Below the pieces are notes generated by a model. That model did no database searches, had not been told where the DNA came from, and was given only the letters and a program-made list of their open reading frames with translations. From CBFIDE01 sp965661265 (GTDB lineage: Bacteria > Bacteroidota > Bacteroidia > Flavobacteriales > Schleiferiaceae), in NCBI GenBank assembly GCA_965661265.1, contig CBFIDE010000010.1, positions 1 to 64,000 of the forward strand: 64,000 nucleotides of DNA, in the 5' to 3' direction. The translations under genes and the position numbers were made by a program. Below, piece after piece: positions 42,554 through 51,245 of the stretch (positions within the stretch are counted from its first letter, which is position 1; each line of letters begins with the position of its first letter).

Positions 42554-43828
42554 TTGGGTAAAAAAATAATATTAGGTCTGTTTCTTCTAATAATTCTTGT
42601 GCCAATAGTTTCGCATTTGCATTTTAGATTAAAATCTAAAGAAAAGTTTAAGCTTGAATGGGCATCATTGGACAAGACAAACCAGTCTTTTCAATGGGTT
42701 TTTAAGCAGTCTTTTGAAAATGAGGAAGGTGATGAGCTGGTATATATCAATTTGGAATCTGATTCTTTATACTCAGATAACATCGGCGAAAGCCTGATAA
42801 AAGAATTGAAGGACAATTCAAGTATTATTATAGAGTCTAGTATTTTAAACTCAAGTGAACCAATGCTTGAATTCCTTTCAGCGACTTTAGGACTCCAGAG
42901 TGAAAAGTGGCACGCCCGCTATTATGCGTCTATTGATAGTGTGAATAACCAAAGGTATAGCGCAGAGCTCAAAGTTTTAGCCCGGGATTATAAGAGTATT
43001 TACGATCAAGAATTCCCTTACTCTTCTGAGCCTGCTTTGATCCTGTACAGAAGAGATCAGGATATTGTAATAATGCATTCCGATATGCTGACAGGAGGTT
43101 TGCCTACTTTACTGAATAGAGCTTCAGTGCCAGGTATAAATTCTACAGCTAAATTAACAGAGAGTTCTTGGTTTGAGATGAATCAATTTGATAGCTTGAA
43201 ATCAGATATCCTTATAGAGCTTAACTTACCCTTGAGCCAAAAAGGAGACTCCACCATTCAATCATTAGGGCTTTCGCCGAAAGTTCCAGTTTATATAAGA
43301 TCTAAAACATTGAAGCTCGCGTATATAGGTGTAGATAAACATGCTGTAAGTCCTTATACAAGGGCTTTTAGATTTAGCGGAGAAGAGTTTTTCAATAATT
43401 TGATAAGAGATACTAAAGATCAATATCTTCCTGAATACTCTTTTTGGAACGTTTATAAGCCAGTTTTAACATTTATCCTGACATCTTTTTCTGATCAAAA
43501 ATTCGAAGCATCAGATTTAGATGCTAACTTGAGTTTTGACTTGGAAAGTGATGTTCAATTGGATAGCACGGATATTGATATGGATTCAAACTCTGAGAAA
43601 AAATTAGAGGCTCACAAAACAAATCAATGGTATGTTGTAATTGCAAGTTTTTCTAAATCCTCAAATGCAAAAAGATTTTCAAACGAAACAGGCTTTCAAT
43701 ATGAAGCTGCGCCCGGCTTAAATTTTCAAAGGATTATTGGATTTAGGTCCTCAAGTTTGCTAGAAGCTCAAAAAGCCCAAGAGAGTTTATACGCTCAATA
43801 TCCAGATGCATGGCTCGCTTATTGGTAA
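42554..43828 (+). CDS. SPOR domain-containing envelope protein
   Basis: 424 residues from a TTG start. Residues 3-23 form one N-terminal membrane helix; the large middle (30-350) is unrecognised; the last 68 residues are a SPOR fold (QWYVVIASFSKSSNAKRFSN, then RIIGFRSSSLLEAQKAQESL and PDAWLAYW), which binds denuded glycan at division sites. An Asp/Ser-rich linker precedes it. It is divergent from ftsX and its stop overlaps the sirtuin start (TAATG). Confidence 0.8.
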   Translation: MGKKIILGLFLLIILVPIVSHLHFRLKSKEKFKLEWASLDKTNQSFQWVFKQSFENEEGDELVYINLESDSLYSDNIGESLIKELKDNSSIIIESSILNSSEPMLEFLSATLGLQSEKWHARYYASIDSVNNQRYSAELKVLARDYKSIYDQEFPYSSEPALILYRRDQDIVIMHSDMLTGGLPTLLNRASVPGINSTAKLTESSWFEMNQFDSLKSDILIELNLPLSQKGDSTIQSLGLSPKVPVYIRSKTLKLAYIGVDKHAVSPYTRAFRFSGEEFFNNLIRDTKDQYLPEYSFWNVYKPVLTFILTSFSDQKFEASDLDANLSFDLESDVQLDSTDIDMDSNSEKKLEAHKTNQWYVVIASFSKSSNAKRFSNETGFQYEAAPGLNFQRIIGFRSSSLLEAQKAQESLYAQYPDAWLAYW

Positions 43829-44511
43829 TGCAGAAAATTATAGTTTTTAGTGGTTCAGGCATTAGTGCAGAAAGCGGATTAAAAACCTTCAGAGATAATA
43901 ATGGTCTTTGGGAGAATCACAGCGTTTATGATGTAGCGACTCCAGAGGCATGGCATAAAAATCCAGAGCTTGTTTTAGAATTCTATAATCAAAGGAGAAG
44001 GCAGCTTTTAGAGGTAGAACCTAACATTGCGCATAAAATTATTGCTGATTTAGAGCAAGATTTTGATATTCAAATTATCACTCAGAACGTTGATGATTTA
44101 CATGAGCGATCAGGATCGACAAAAGTCTTACACCTGCATGGGGAACTTAGAAAAGCCCGAAGTACTGTCGATGAAAATTTGATAGTAGAACTTAGTGGTA
44201 GAGACTTGCATAAAGGAGATTTTTGCCCTTTAGGAAGTCAATTAAGGCCTCATGTGGTGTGGTTTGGAGAGGCAGTTCCTGCCTTTGATGAAGCTGTAGG
44301 TTTGTTGAAAGATATTGATCAGTTTTGGGTAATTGGCAGCTCATTAGCTGTTTATCCGGCAGCAAGCTTATTGAACTATCTTGACCCTGGAGTAAAGCTA
44401 GTGCTAATGGATCCTTCTGATTCCTTTGATATGGTTAAGGGTAGTTTTCAGCACATTCAGGAGAAAGCAAGCTTAGGAATGAAAATCTTAAAAGATCAAT
44501 TGTATCAGTAA
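43828..44511 (+). CDS. cobB: NAD-dependent protein deacylase (sirtuin), zinc site lost
   Basis: Removes acyl groups from lysines using NAD. From ATG 43828 (227 residues): NAD motif GSGISAESGLKTFRD (9-23), TQNVDDLHERSG (85-96) and catalytic His104 in LHLHGEL. Tyr53 and Arg56 in FYNQRR match the YxxR pair of SIRT5/CobB-type enzymes that prefer succinyl or malonyl lysine. The usual zinc cysteines are missing: after HGELRKA comes RSTVDE, and only Cys133 in DFCPLGSQLRPH remains. Coupled to the SPOR gene by a 1-bp overlap. Confidence 0.93.
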   Translation: MQKIIVFSGSGISAESGLKTFRDNNGLWENHSVYDVATPEAWHKNPELVLEFYNQRRRQLLEVEPNIAHKIIADLEQDFDIQIITQNVDDLHERSGSTKVLHLHGELRKARSTVDENLIVELSGRDLHKGDFCPLGSQLRPHVVWFGEAVPAFDEAVGLLKDIDQFWVIGSSLAVYPAASLLNYLDPGVKLVLMDPSDSFDMVKGSFQHIQEKASLGMKILKDQLYQ

Positions 44512-44518
44512 CAGAGTC

Positions 44519-44550
44519 TTGTCTATCTCCATAATAATATTGTATATTTG
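44519..44550 (+). promoter_or_regulatory. Promoter of the rimP-nusA-infB operon
   Basis: TTG (44519-44521), 21 nt, TATATTTG (44543-44550), an excellent match to the Bacteroidota consensus. The predicted start is near 44556, immediately before the hairpin at 44560. Confidence 0.7.
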
Positions 44551-44559
44551 CCGCAAAAT

Positions 44560-44584
44560 GAGGGGACTGAAGTCCCCTCTTTTA
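44560..44584 (+). terminator. Hairpin with T-run at the 5' end of the rimP transcript
   Basis: Stem GAGGGGAC / GTCCCCTC with loop TGAA, then TTTTATT. It can end transcripts from the sirtuin gene, but it also lies at the predicted start of rimP mRNA, where it would be a 5' stem-loop or attenuator. Confidence 0.65.
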
Positions 44585-44594
44585 TTGGGCGTAA

Positions 44595-45059
44595 ATGATA
44601 GATAGAGATTTAGTGCACAAATTGGCAGATGAAGCAATTGCTGCTAAAGGTGCATTCTTAGTGGAGTTAAAGATTAGTGAGTCTGATCAAATCATGCTTT
44701 TTGTTGACCATTTTGATGGCATCAAATTAGAAGACTTAACTAGAATAAGCAGGTATATTCAAAAGCCTCTTGATGAGGATGAATTAGAATATACTATTGA
44801 AGTTTCGTCTCCAGGAATGGGGCAAGCTTTTAAAGTAGAGAAACAATACGAGAAAAGCATAGGTAGATCTGTAGTCGTTACCACATTTGATGGTCAGCAG
44901 CAGATTGGAATATTGAAAAATTTAGATGCTGATACTATTAGCCTAAGTTTCACTGAAAGAGTTCCTAAAGAAAAAGGAAAAGGGAAGGAGACAGTTGAGA
45001 GAATAGTTAAGATTGACAGAAAAGAGATAAAAGAAACAAAACTTGAAATAAGATTTTAA
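44595..45059 (+). CDS. rimP: Ribosome maturation factor RimP
   Basis: Helps assemble the 30S subunit. 154 residues with the two-domain RimP layout: DRDLVHKLADEAIAAKGAFLVELKI, LEDLTRISRYIQKPLD and the hallmark YTIEVSSPGM; the C-terminal domain ends in RKEIKETKLEIRF. It is first in rimP-nusA-infB, the classic translation-transcription operon, 9 bp before nusA. Confidence 0.95.
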   Translation: MIDRDLVHKLADEAIAAKGAFLVELKISESDQIMLFVDHFDGIKLEDLTRISRYIQKPLDEDELEYTIEVSSPGMGQAFKVEKQYEKSIGRSVVVTTFDGQQQIGILKNLDADTISLSFTERVPKEKGKGKETVERIVKIDRKEIKETKLEIRF

Positions 45060-45068
45060 GATAGAATC

Positions 45069-46304
45069 ATGGAGAATAGTTTAATCATAGATAGTTTTTC
45101 TGAATTTAAAGAAGAGAAGAACATTGACAGGGTTACTCTAATGGCTATAATTGAAGAAGCCTTTAGAAATCAGTTAACCAAGAAATATGGTTCTGATGAT
45201 AATTTTGATATTATCGTAAACCCAGATAAAGGTGACTTAGAGATTTGGAGAAATAGAATCATTGTGGACAATGGTGCTGTTGAAGATGAGAACTTAGAGA
45301 TTGAGTTAGATGAAGCTTTGAAAATCGAACCTGATTTTGAGGTAGGCGAAGAGGTTTCTGAAGAGATTAAATTGATAGATCTTGGTAGAAGATTTGTTTT
45401 AAGTTTCCGACAAAACTTAGTTCAGAAAATCCAGGAGCATGATAATGGTATTATCTACAAGAAATATAAGGATCTTGAAGGTGAGATAATGACAGGAGAA
45501 ATTCATCACGTAAGGCCAAGAGCTGTTATTATTTATGATGATGATCAAAATGAGTTGATTTTACCTAAGGAAAGACAGATAAACGGCGATTTTTACCGCA
45601 AAGGCGATACCTTAAGAGCTGTAGTAGATTCTGTTGACTTAAGAGGAACTAAGCCGGTAATTACTTTATCTAGAACAAGTCCTAAGTTTTTAGAGAAGTT
45701 ATTTGAGCAAGAGATTCCTGAAGTTTTTGATGGTTTGATTATGGTGAGAAACGTAGTTAGAGAGCCAGGTGAAAAAGCTAAGGTGGCTGTTGAATCTTTT
45801 GATGATAGAATTGATCCTGTAGGAGCTTGTGTTGGTATGAAGGGTTCAAGAATTCATAGCATCGTAAGAGAATTAGGAAATGAAAATATTGATGTAATTA
45901 ATTACACTAATAATACACAGCTTTACATTCAAAGAGCATTGAGTCCTGCTAAGATTACTAGCATGAGAGTTGATGATGAGAATGATAGAGTTGAGGTTTT
46001 CTTGAAGCCAGATCAAGTTAGTCTTGCGATTGGTAAAAGAGGATTGAATATTAAATTAGCAGGTCAATTGACAGGCTATGAAATAGATGTCTACAGGGAT
46101 ATAGATGAAAATGAGGATGTTGAATTAACGGAATTCCGTGATGAAATTGAGCCATGGATTCTTAAAGAACTGAAGGCTATTGGTTGTGATACTGCCAAGA
46201 GTGTTTTAGATCTTTCAGTAGAAGAGTTAGTTTCTAGAACCGATTTGGAAGAAGAGACTGTGGAGGAGGTTCGCAATATATTGCGTTCTGAATTTGAAGA
46301 GTAA
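45069..46304 (+). CDS. nusA: Transcription termination/antitermination factor NusA
   Basis: RNA polymerase-associated factor controlling pausing and termination. 411 residues: N-terminal polymerase-binding domain (1-130), S1 domain (about 135-205), KH1 and KH2 (about 230-350; DPVGACVGMKGSRIHSIVREL and QVSLAIGKRGLNIKLAGQLTG are the GxxG cores), and a short acidic tail (355-411) without the E. coli AR repeats. Confidence 0.96.
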   Translation: MENSLIIDSFSEFKEEKNIDRVTLMAIIEEAFRNQLTKKYGSDDNFDIIVNPDKGDLEIWRNRIIVDNGAVEDENLEIELDEALKIEPDFEVGEEVSEEIKLIDLGRRFVLSFRQNLVQKIQEHDNGIIYKKYKDLEGEIMTGEIHHVRPRAVIIYDDDQNELILPKERQINGDFYRKGDTLRAVVDSVDLRGTKPVITLSRTSPKFLEKLFEQEIPEVFDGLIMVRNVVREPGEKAKVAVESFDDRIDPVGACVGMKGSRIHSIVRELGNENIDVINYTNNTQLYIQRALSPAKITSMRVDDENDRVEVFLKPDQVSLAIGKRGLNIKLAGQLTGYEIDVYRDIDENEDVELTEFRDEIEPWILKELKAIGCDTAKSVLDLSVEELVSRTDLEEETVEEVRNILRSEFEE

Positions 46305-46350
46305 AAATTGATTGATTAAAGCCCTGAATTAAGGCACGAATTAGTATTAT

Positions 46351-49284
46351 ATGAGCGCACCTCAAAGATTAAATAAAGTACTTAAAGAACTCAATATCTC
46401 TATGCAAAGAGCTGTGGATTATCTACAGTCTAAGGATATAGATGTTGATGCGCGCCCTAACACCAAGATCGATTCTGAAGTTTACGATATTCTTGTTGAA
46501 GAGTTCCAAACGGACATGGACAAGAAGCAAAAATCTGAAATCGTAAGTCAGAAGAAGAAGGAGGAAAAGGAAAAGCTTAAGGCTGAGCGCGAGGAAAAAG
46601 AAGAAAGTACTCCTAAAAAAGAGGAAGAGCTAATAAAAGGTAGTGCTACTACTCTTTCTGGACCTAAAATGGTTGGAAAGATCGATCTAGACGCACCAAG
46701 AAAAACTGCCGTTGAGGAAGAACCTCCTAAAGCTGAAGAAAAGAAAGAGGAGGCAGCTGAGCTTGCTGAAGCACCGGAGCCTAAGAAAGAAGAGCCTAAG
46801 GAAGTGGTTGCTGAAAAGCCAGCTGTAGAAGCAAAGGTTAAAGAAGAAAAAGCTGCTGAGCCAGAAGAGAAAAAGGTGAAAGCTGAAGCTCCAAAGCCAG
46901 AGAAAAAAGCAGTAGAAAAGAAAACTATAGAAAAGAAAGAAGCTCCTGTTCAAGAAGAGCCTAAGAAAGAAGAGGTAGTTGAAACAGAAGTTAAGAAAAC
47001 TGAAGAAGCTATACCTGTAAAAGAAGCTGAGGTTAAGGCTGAAGAAACTCCAAAAGAAGGTGATGCACCAGCGGGAGAAGCTACAAATACACCTGCAGCA
47101 GAAGGCGGAACAGACAATAGAATCACAACTAAATTTCAAAAGCTTTCAGGTCCTAAGTTTACTGGAGAGAAAGTGGATCTTTCTAAATTTGAAAGACCTA
47201 AGAAAAAAGTGGCTAGCTCTGTAGATAATAAGGCAGCAGCAAATAGCAAGAGAAAGAGAAAAAGAATTAGCCCTACTGGAACTACAACACCTTCTTCAGG
47301 AGTTGGGAGACCACCTAGAGGTTCAGGTCCATTAAGAAGAGGTCCAGGCGGAAGAAAGCCAGAGCCAAAAGTGGAACTGACGGATGAGCAAATCCAAAAG
47401 CAAATCAAGGAGACTCTTGAAAAATTAACTGGTGGAGGTAAAAAATCTAAAGGTGCTAAGTTTAGAAGAGAGAAAAGAGCTGAAAGAAAACAACAGGTTG
47501 AGCTAGATGAAATCCGCCAACAGGAGGAGAATAAAATTATTAAGGTAACTGAGTTTGTTACCGTGAGCGAACTCGCTATAATGATGGAAGTTGACGTGAA
47601 TGCTATTATTTCTGCTTGTATGAGCCTAGGAATGATGGTAACTATGAATCAACGTCTTGATGCTGAAACTTTAAGCATTGTTGCTGAAGAGTTTGGTTAT
47701 GAGGTAGAATTTGTAAGTTCTGATGTAACTGAAGCTATTGAAGAAGTAGAAGACGATGCGGATGATTTACTTTCTAGAGCCCCTATTGTAACTGTAATGG
47801 GTCACGTTGATCACGGTAAAACATCTCTTTTAGATTACGTCAGAAAAGCTAATGTTATTGCCGGAGAAAGTGGTGGTATCACACAGCATATTGGTGCTTA
47901 CAGTGTTCAATTGGATAACGGACAACAAATAACTTTCCTTGATACTCCGGGTCACGAGGCATTTACTGCTATGCGTGCAAGAGGTGCAAAGGTTACGGAT
48001 ATCGCAATTATTGTAATTGCTGCTGATGATGATGTGATGCCTCAAACTAAAGAGGCAATCTCTCACGCTCAAGCGGCACAAGTACCTATCATATTTGCAA
48101 TTAATAAGGTGGATCTACAACACGCTAATCCTGATAAAATCAAGGAGAAGCTGGGTAGTATGAATCTATTAGTTGAAGATTGGGGTGGTACAGTTCAGTC
48201 ACAAGATATTTCTGCTAAAACAGGAATGAATGTTCAAGAACTTCTTGAAAAGGTATTGCTAGAAGCTGAATTATTAGAATTGAAAGCAAATCCTAAGAGA
48301 GATGCTAAAGGTACAATAGTGGAGGCTTCACTAGATAAAGGAAGAGGATACGTTACTACAATCTTAGTACAGAATGGTACTCTAAGAGTAGGTGATTATG
48401 TATTAGCAGGTCAGTATAGCGGTAAAGTTAGAGCTATGCTAGACGAAAGAGGTCAAAGAGTTCAAGAAGCAGGTCCGTCAAGACCGGTAAGTATTCTTGG
48501 TTTGGATGGCGCACCACAAGCGGGTGACACTTTCATGGTAATGCAAGATGAAAAAGAAGCTAAGAATATCGCTGCAAAGCGTACACAACTTCAAAGAGAG
48601 CAAAGTGCAAGAACGCAGAAAAATCTTACTCTTGAGGAAATTGGTAGAAGACTTGCGGTGGGTGACTTTAAGGAGCTAAACGTTATTGTTAAAGGTGACG
48701 TGGATGGATCTATTGAAGCATTAGCTGATAGTTTACAGAAATTAAGTACTGATGAGATACAAGTAAATATCATTCACAAGGCTGTTGGTCAGATTAGTGA
48801 ATCAGATATTCTTCTTGCTTCTGCTTCAGATGCAATCATTGTTGGATTCCAGGTAAGACCTTCTGCAAATGCTAGAAGACTTGCTGAGAAAGAAGCAATT
48901 GATATTAGACTTTATAGCATTATTTACGATGCCATCAACGAGATTAAAGATGCAATGGAAGGTATGCTTTCATCTACCTTTAAGGAGGAGATTGTTTGCA
49001 ATATTGAGATTAGAGAGACCTTTAAAATCTCTAAAGTGGGTACCATTGCTGGATGTTTTGTCCTGGACGGAACCGTAAACAGAAACACTATGATTAGAGT
49101 GATCAGAGATGGTGTTGTTGTTTATACTGGTGAGCTTGGTTCTCTGAAGAGATTTAAGGATGATGTGAAGGAAGTGAAGAAAGGATATGAATGTGGACTG
49201 AACATCAAGAACTTTAATGATATCAAAGTAGGTGATATTGTAGAAGGTTATGAGCAAGTAGAAGTGAAGAGAACATTGAGCTAA
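46351..49284 (+). CDS. infB: Translation initiation factor IF-2
   Basis: GTPase that brings fMet-tRNA to the 30S subunit. 977 residues. Residues 1-50 form the N-terminal IF2N fold (LNKVLKELNISMQRAVDYL); residues 55-390 are a long low-complexity Lys/Glu/Ala/Pro linker; a second IF2N-like block follows at about 400-450. The G domain has GHVDHGKTSLLD near 484, DTPGHEAF and NKVD; then domains II, III and C2. The linker makes long open frames on the minus strand that are shadows. Last gene of the operon, ended by a terminator at 49306. Confidence 0.97.
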   Translation: MSAPQRLNKVLKELNISMQRAVDYLQSKDIDVDARPNTKIDSEVYDILVEEFQTDMDKKQKSEIVSQKKKEEKEKLKAEREEKEESTPKKEEELIKGSATTLSGPKMVGKIDLDAPRKTAVEEEPPKAEEKKEEAAELAEAPEPKKEEPKEVVAEKPAVEAKVKEEKAAEPEEKKVKAEAPKPEKKAVEKKTIEKKEAPVQEEPKKEEVVETEVKKTEEAIPVKEAEVKAEETPKEGDAPAGEATNTPAAEGGTDNRITTKFQKLSGPKFTGEKVDLSKFERPKKKVASSVDNKAAANSKRKRKRISPTGTTTPSSGVGRPPRGSGPLRRGPGGRKPEPKVELTDEQIQKQIKETLEKLTGGGKKSKGAKFRREKRAERKQQVELDEIRQQEENKIIKVTEFVTVSELAIMMEVDVNAIISACMSLGMMVTMNQRLDAETLSIVAEEFGYEVEFVSSDVTEAIEEVEDDADDLLSRAPIVTVMGHVDHGKTSLLDYVRKANVIAGESGGITQHIGAYSVQLDNGQQITFLDTPGHEAFTAMRARGAKVTDIAIIVIAADDDVMPQTKEAISHAQAAQVPIIFAINKVDLQHANPDKIKEKLGSMNLLVEDWGGTVQSQDISAKTGMNVQELLEKVLLEAELLELKANPKRDAKGTIVEASLDKGRGYVTTILVQNGTLRVGDYVLAGQYSGKVRAMLDERGQRVQEAGPSRPVSILGLDGAPQAGDTFMVMQDEKEAKNIAAKRTQLQREQSARTQKNLTLEEIGRRLAVGDFKELNVIVKGDVDGSIEALADSLQKLSTDEIQVNIIHKAVGQISESDILLASASDAIIVGFQVRPSANARRLAEKEAIDIRLYSIIYDAINEIKDAMEGMLSSTFKEEIVCNIEIRETFKISKVGTIAGCFVLDGTVNRNTMIRVIRDGVVVYTGELGSLKRFKDDVKEVKKGYECGLNIKNFNDIKVGDIVEGYEQVEVKRTLS

Positions 49285-49305
49285 TATTCTCTTAGTTTGT
49301 AGAAT

Positions 49306-49337
49306 AAAAAAAGCCTCGATATTTTCGAGGCTTTTTA
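49306..49337. terminator. Bidirectional terminator after infB
   Basis: Perfect stem AGCCTCGA / TCGAGGCT with loop TATTT and A/T runs; almost identical to the terminator at 31195-31226. Lies between convergent genes. Confidence 0.87.
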
Positions 49338-49345
49338 ATTTAGAT

Positions 49346-49795
49346 TTATTCTGTTTTGGATTCTATAGGCTTTATTTCTAGTTCTGGCCAGTCAATTTCA
49401 GTGCCAACAATAAAACTGCCTGGAAAGTATTCCCGAATTATTCTAAGGGCCTTTTCCGCCTCCAATCTAGTTCTATAATTCCCTGCCTGAATTCTGTATT
49501 CGGGAGCTTCATAGATGTTGTAAACGCCTACTTCAGGGTACTGAATTCTAAATGCAGACTTCTGTTCTAAGCAATCCTTTTTACTTCCATTGTACACTTG
49601 AACTCTAAATCCTTTTATTTTTTTGTGCTCTTTGCTTTGCGCGATATAATTTTCATCCAAAAGCTGAATCTCCTTAGAAATATTAATCAGAACCATTCCA
49701 GTATCTTGGATGGGCTTTAGGGTATCTAAATCATTCTGAGCTAGCATACTAAGGCTAGAGATACAAAGAAAAGTGCAAATACGTTTCAAGTACAT
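49346..49795 (-). CDS. Small secreted SPOR domain protein
   Basis: 149 residues. N-terminal signal (MYLKRICTFLCISSLSMLAQ), a short spacer, then one SPOR-type domain (about 60-135): GFRVQVYNGSKKDCLEQKSA, YPEVGVYNIYEAPEYRIQAG, YRTRLEAEKALRIIREYFPG. This compact type is common in Bacteroidota and probably binds peptidoglycan in the periplasm. Two cysteines outside the signal pattern are not lipobox-like. A -7 box lies 23 nt upstream. Confidence 0.82.
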   Translation of the reverse strand: MYLKRICTFLCISSLSMLAQNDLDTLKPIQDTGMVLINISKEIQLLDENYIAQSKEHKKIKGFRVQVYNGSKKDCLEQKSAFRIQYPEVGVYNIYEAPEYRIQAGNYRTRLEAEKALRIIREYFPGSFIVGTEIDWPELEIKPIESKTE

Positions 49796-49818
49796 TTGAA
49801 GTTAGTTTTAGTTAAATA

Positions 49819-49826
49819 CAAAGTTA
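49819..49826 (-). promoter_or_regulatory. -7 box TAACTTTG for the small SPOR gene
   Basis: Exact TAnnTTTG match on the minus strand, 23 nt before the ATG at 49795; no clear -33. Confidence 0.4.
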
Positions 49827-49927
49827 AGTTTATTCCTAACGTCTTAACTAATAGTAGGATATTATTTAGAAAGAATATAAATTAGCAAGCAAAGCTATCT
49901 AGGGCTCGGGTCTGGAAGTTTATATGT

Positions 49928-49935
49928 TAAATTTG
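49928..49935 (+). promoter_or_regulatory. -7 box TAAATTTG for the act-cox operon
   Basis: Exact TAnnTTTG match 29 nt before the actA ATG; no TTG at the usual -33 distance, suggesting weak or activator-dependent initiation. Confidence 0.45.
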
Positions 49936-49964
49936 CGCGTTGATATTCGACTGGCGATATTTAT

Positions 49965-51221
49965 ATGCAACTGACAATGATACACCGTTTAAAACGAATT
50001 TTTAGTAGCTCACTCGTAGCTATTGCGTTGATTTTCAACTCGCTTACGGCTCAGGCCCAAGAGATTAGTGGAGACGCTGCAAATGGTAAAAAGCTCTACA
50101 ATGCAAATTGTGCTTCTTGCCACAAACTAGACAAGAAATTAGTGGGACCTGCTCTTGGCGACGTAACTCAAAGGAGAACTTTAGAGTGGTTACAAAGCTG
50201 GATCAAGGATAATCAGGCTCTTCGTGCAAGCGGAGATAAAGATGCTATCGCGATCTTTGAAGAGTATAATGGTTCTGTAATGACAGCATTTCCTCAGTTG
50301 TCTGAGCAGGATATCAACGACATCCTTTCTTATACAATAGAAGGTTCTAAGCCTAAGGAGACTGTAACTGGAGGGCCTGTTGGATCAGAAGCTCCTGTAG
50401 AGGTTGAGTCTGATAATACACTTTCATTAGTGATGCTTGGCGCGATTTTATTAGTGCTTGTTCTTGTACTAGTGAAAGTGAAGAATGTTCTTAAAATTGT
50501 TCAGAAAGAAGAGACAACAAGTTTGTTAGAAGATGCAAGTTCATTTACGAGAGCAGCTGTTAAGAATTCTAAAGTGATTACCATCTTTACAATTTTGATT
50601 GCAATCTTCTTCTTCCAGCAATTCTATGTAGCTGTTTCAGCAGTAGGTGTGTCTCAAAACTATCAGCCAGAGCAGCCTATTAAATTCTCTCATAAGATTC
50701 ACGCAGGAGAAAATCAGATTGATTGTAATTACTGTCACTCAGGTGCAAGAAAAAGTAAGCATTCAAACATTCCTTCTGCTAGTGTCTGTATGAATTGCCA
50801 TGCTTACATTCAAGAAGGTCCAACTACGGGAACAGAAGAAATCGGAAAAATATATGCAGCTATAGGATTTGATCCTGAGACTTCAAGTTACATTGAGGGA
50901 TATGAAGAAAAGCCGATTAAGTGGGTAAGAATTCACAACTTACCAGACTTAGCGTATTTCAATCACTCACAGCACGTAGTAGCTGGAGAGGTAGAGTGTC
51001 AGACATGTCATGGTCCTATTGAGGAGATGGAGGAAGTTTATCAATATTCTTCATTAACAATGGGATGGTGTATTAACTGTCACAGAGAAACTAAAGTGCA
51101 AGTAGAATCAAATGATTACTATACAGAAATGCACGAGAAGTTAAAAGAAAAGTATGGTGAAGACGCTGAGATTACTGTAGAGATGATTGGTGGTCTTGAA
51201 TGTGGTAAGTGTCACTATTAA
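49965..51221 (+). CDS. actA: Alternative complex III subunit A, six haem motifs
   Basis: Membrane-anchored multihaem cytochrome c of the quinol:cytochrome c/oxidase reductase. 418 residues: signal region (to about 32), a mono-haem cytochrome c domain with CASCH at 49-53 and a possible Met ligand in SVMTAFP, a helix near 150-168, a second near 205-225, then five motifs CNYCH, CMNCH, CQTCH, CINCH and CGKCH. The C-terminal pentahaem part is classical ActA; the N-terminal mono-haem domain is a fusion. Start could be this ATG or one four codons in. First gene of act-cox. Confidence 0.93.
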   Translation: MQLTMIHRLKRIFSSSLVAIALIFNSLTAQAQEISGDAANGKKLYNANCASCHKLDKKLVGPALGDVTQRRTLEWLQSWIKDNQALRASGDKDAIAIFEEYNGSVMTAFPQLSEQDINDILSYTIEGSKPKETVTGGPVGSEAPVEVESDNTLSLVMLGAILLVLVLVLVKVKNVLKIVQKEETTSLLEDASSFTRAAVKNSKVITIFTILIAIFFFQQFYVAVSAVGVSQNYQPEQPIKFSHKIHAGENQIDCNYCHSGARKSKHSNIPSASVCMNCHAYIQEGPTTGTEEIGKIYAAIGFDPETSSYIEGYEEKPIKWVRIHNLPDLAYFNHSQHVVAGEVECQTCHGPIEEMEEVYQYSSLTMGWCINCHRETKVQVESNDYYTEMHEKLKEKYGEDAEITVEMIGGLECGKCHY

Positions 51222-51245
51222 TAAAGCAAAACTCTTCCTTATATA

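Noticed and set aside
46687..47408. Two long minus-strand frames (150 and 90 residues) opposite infB
   Set aside because: They are the complement of the Lys/Glu/Ala-rich IF-2 linker; the Phe/Ser/Leu-rich products are composition artefacts.
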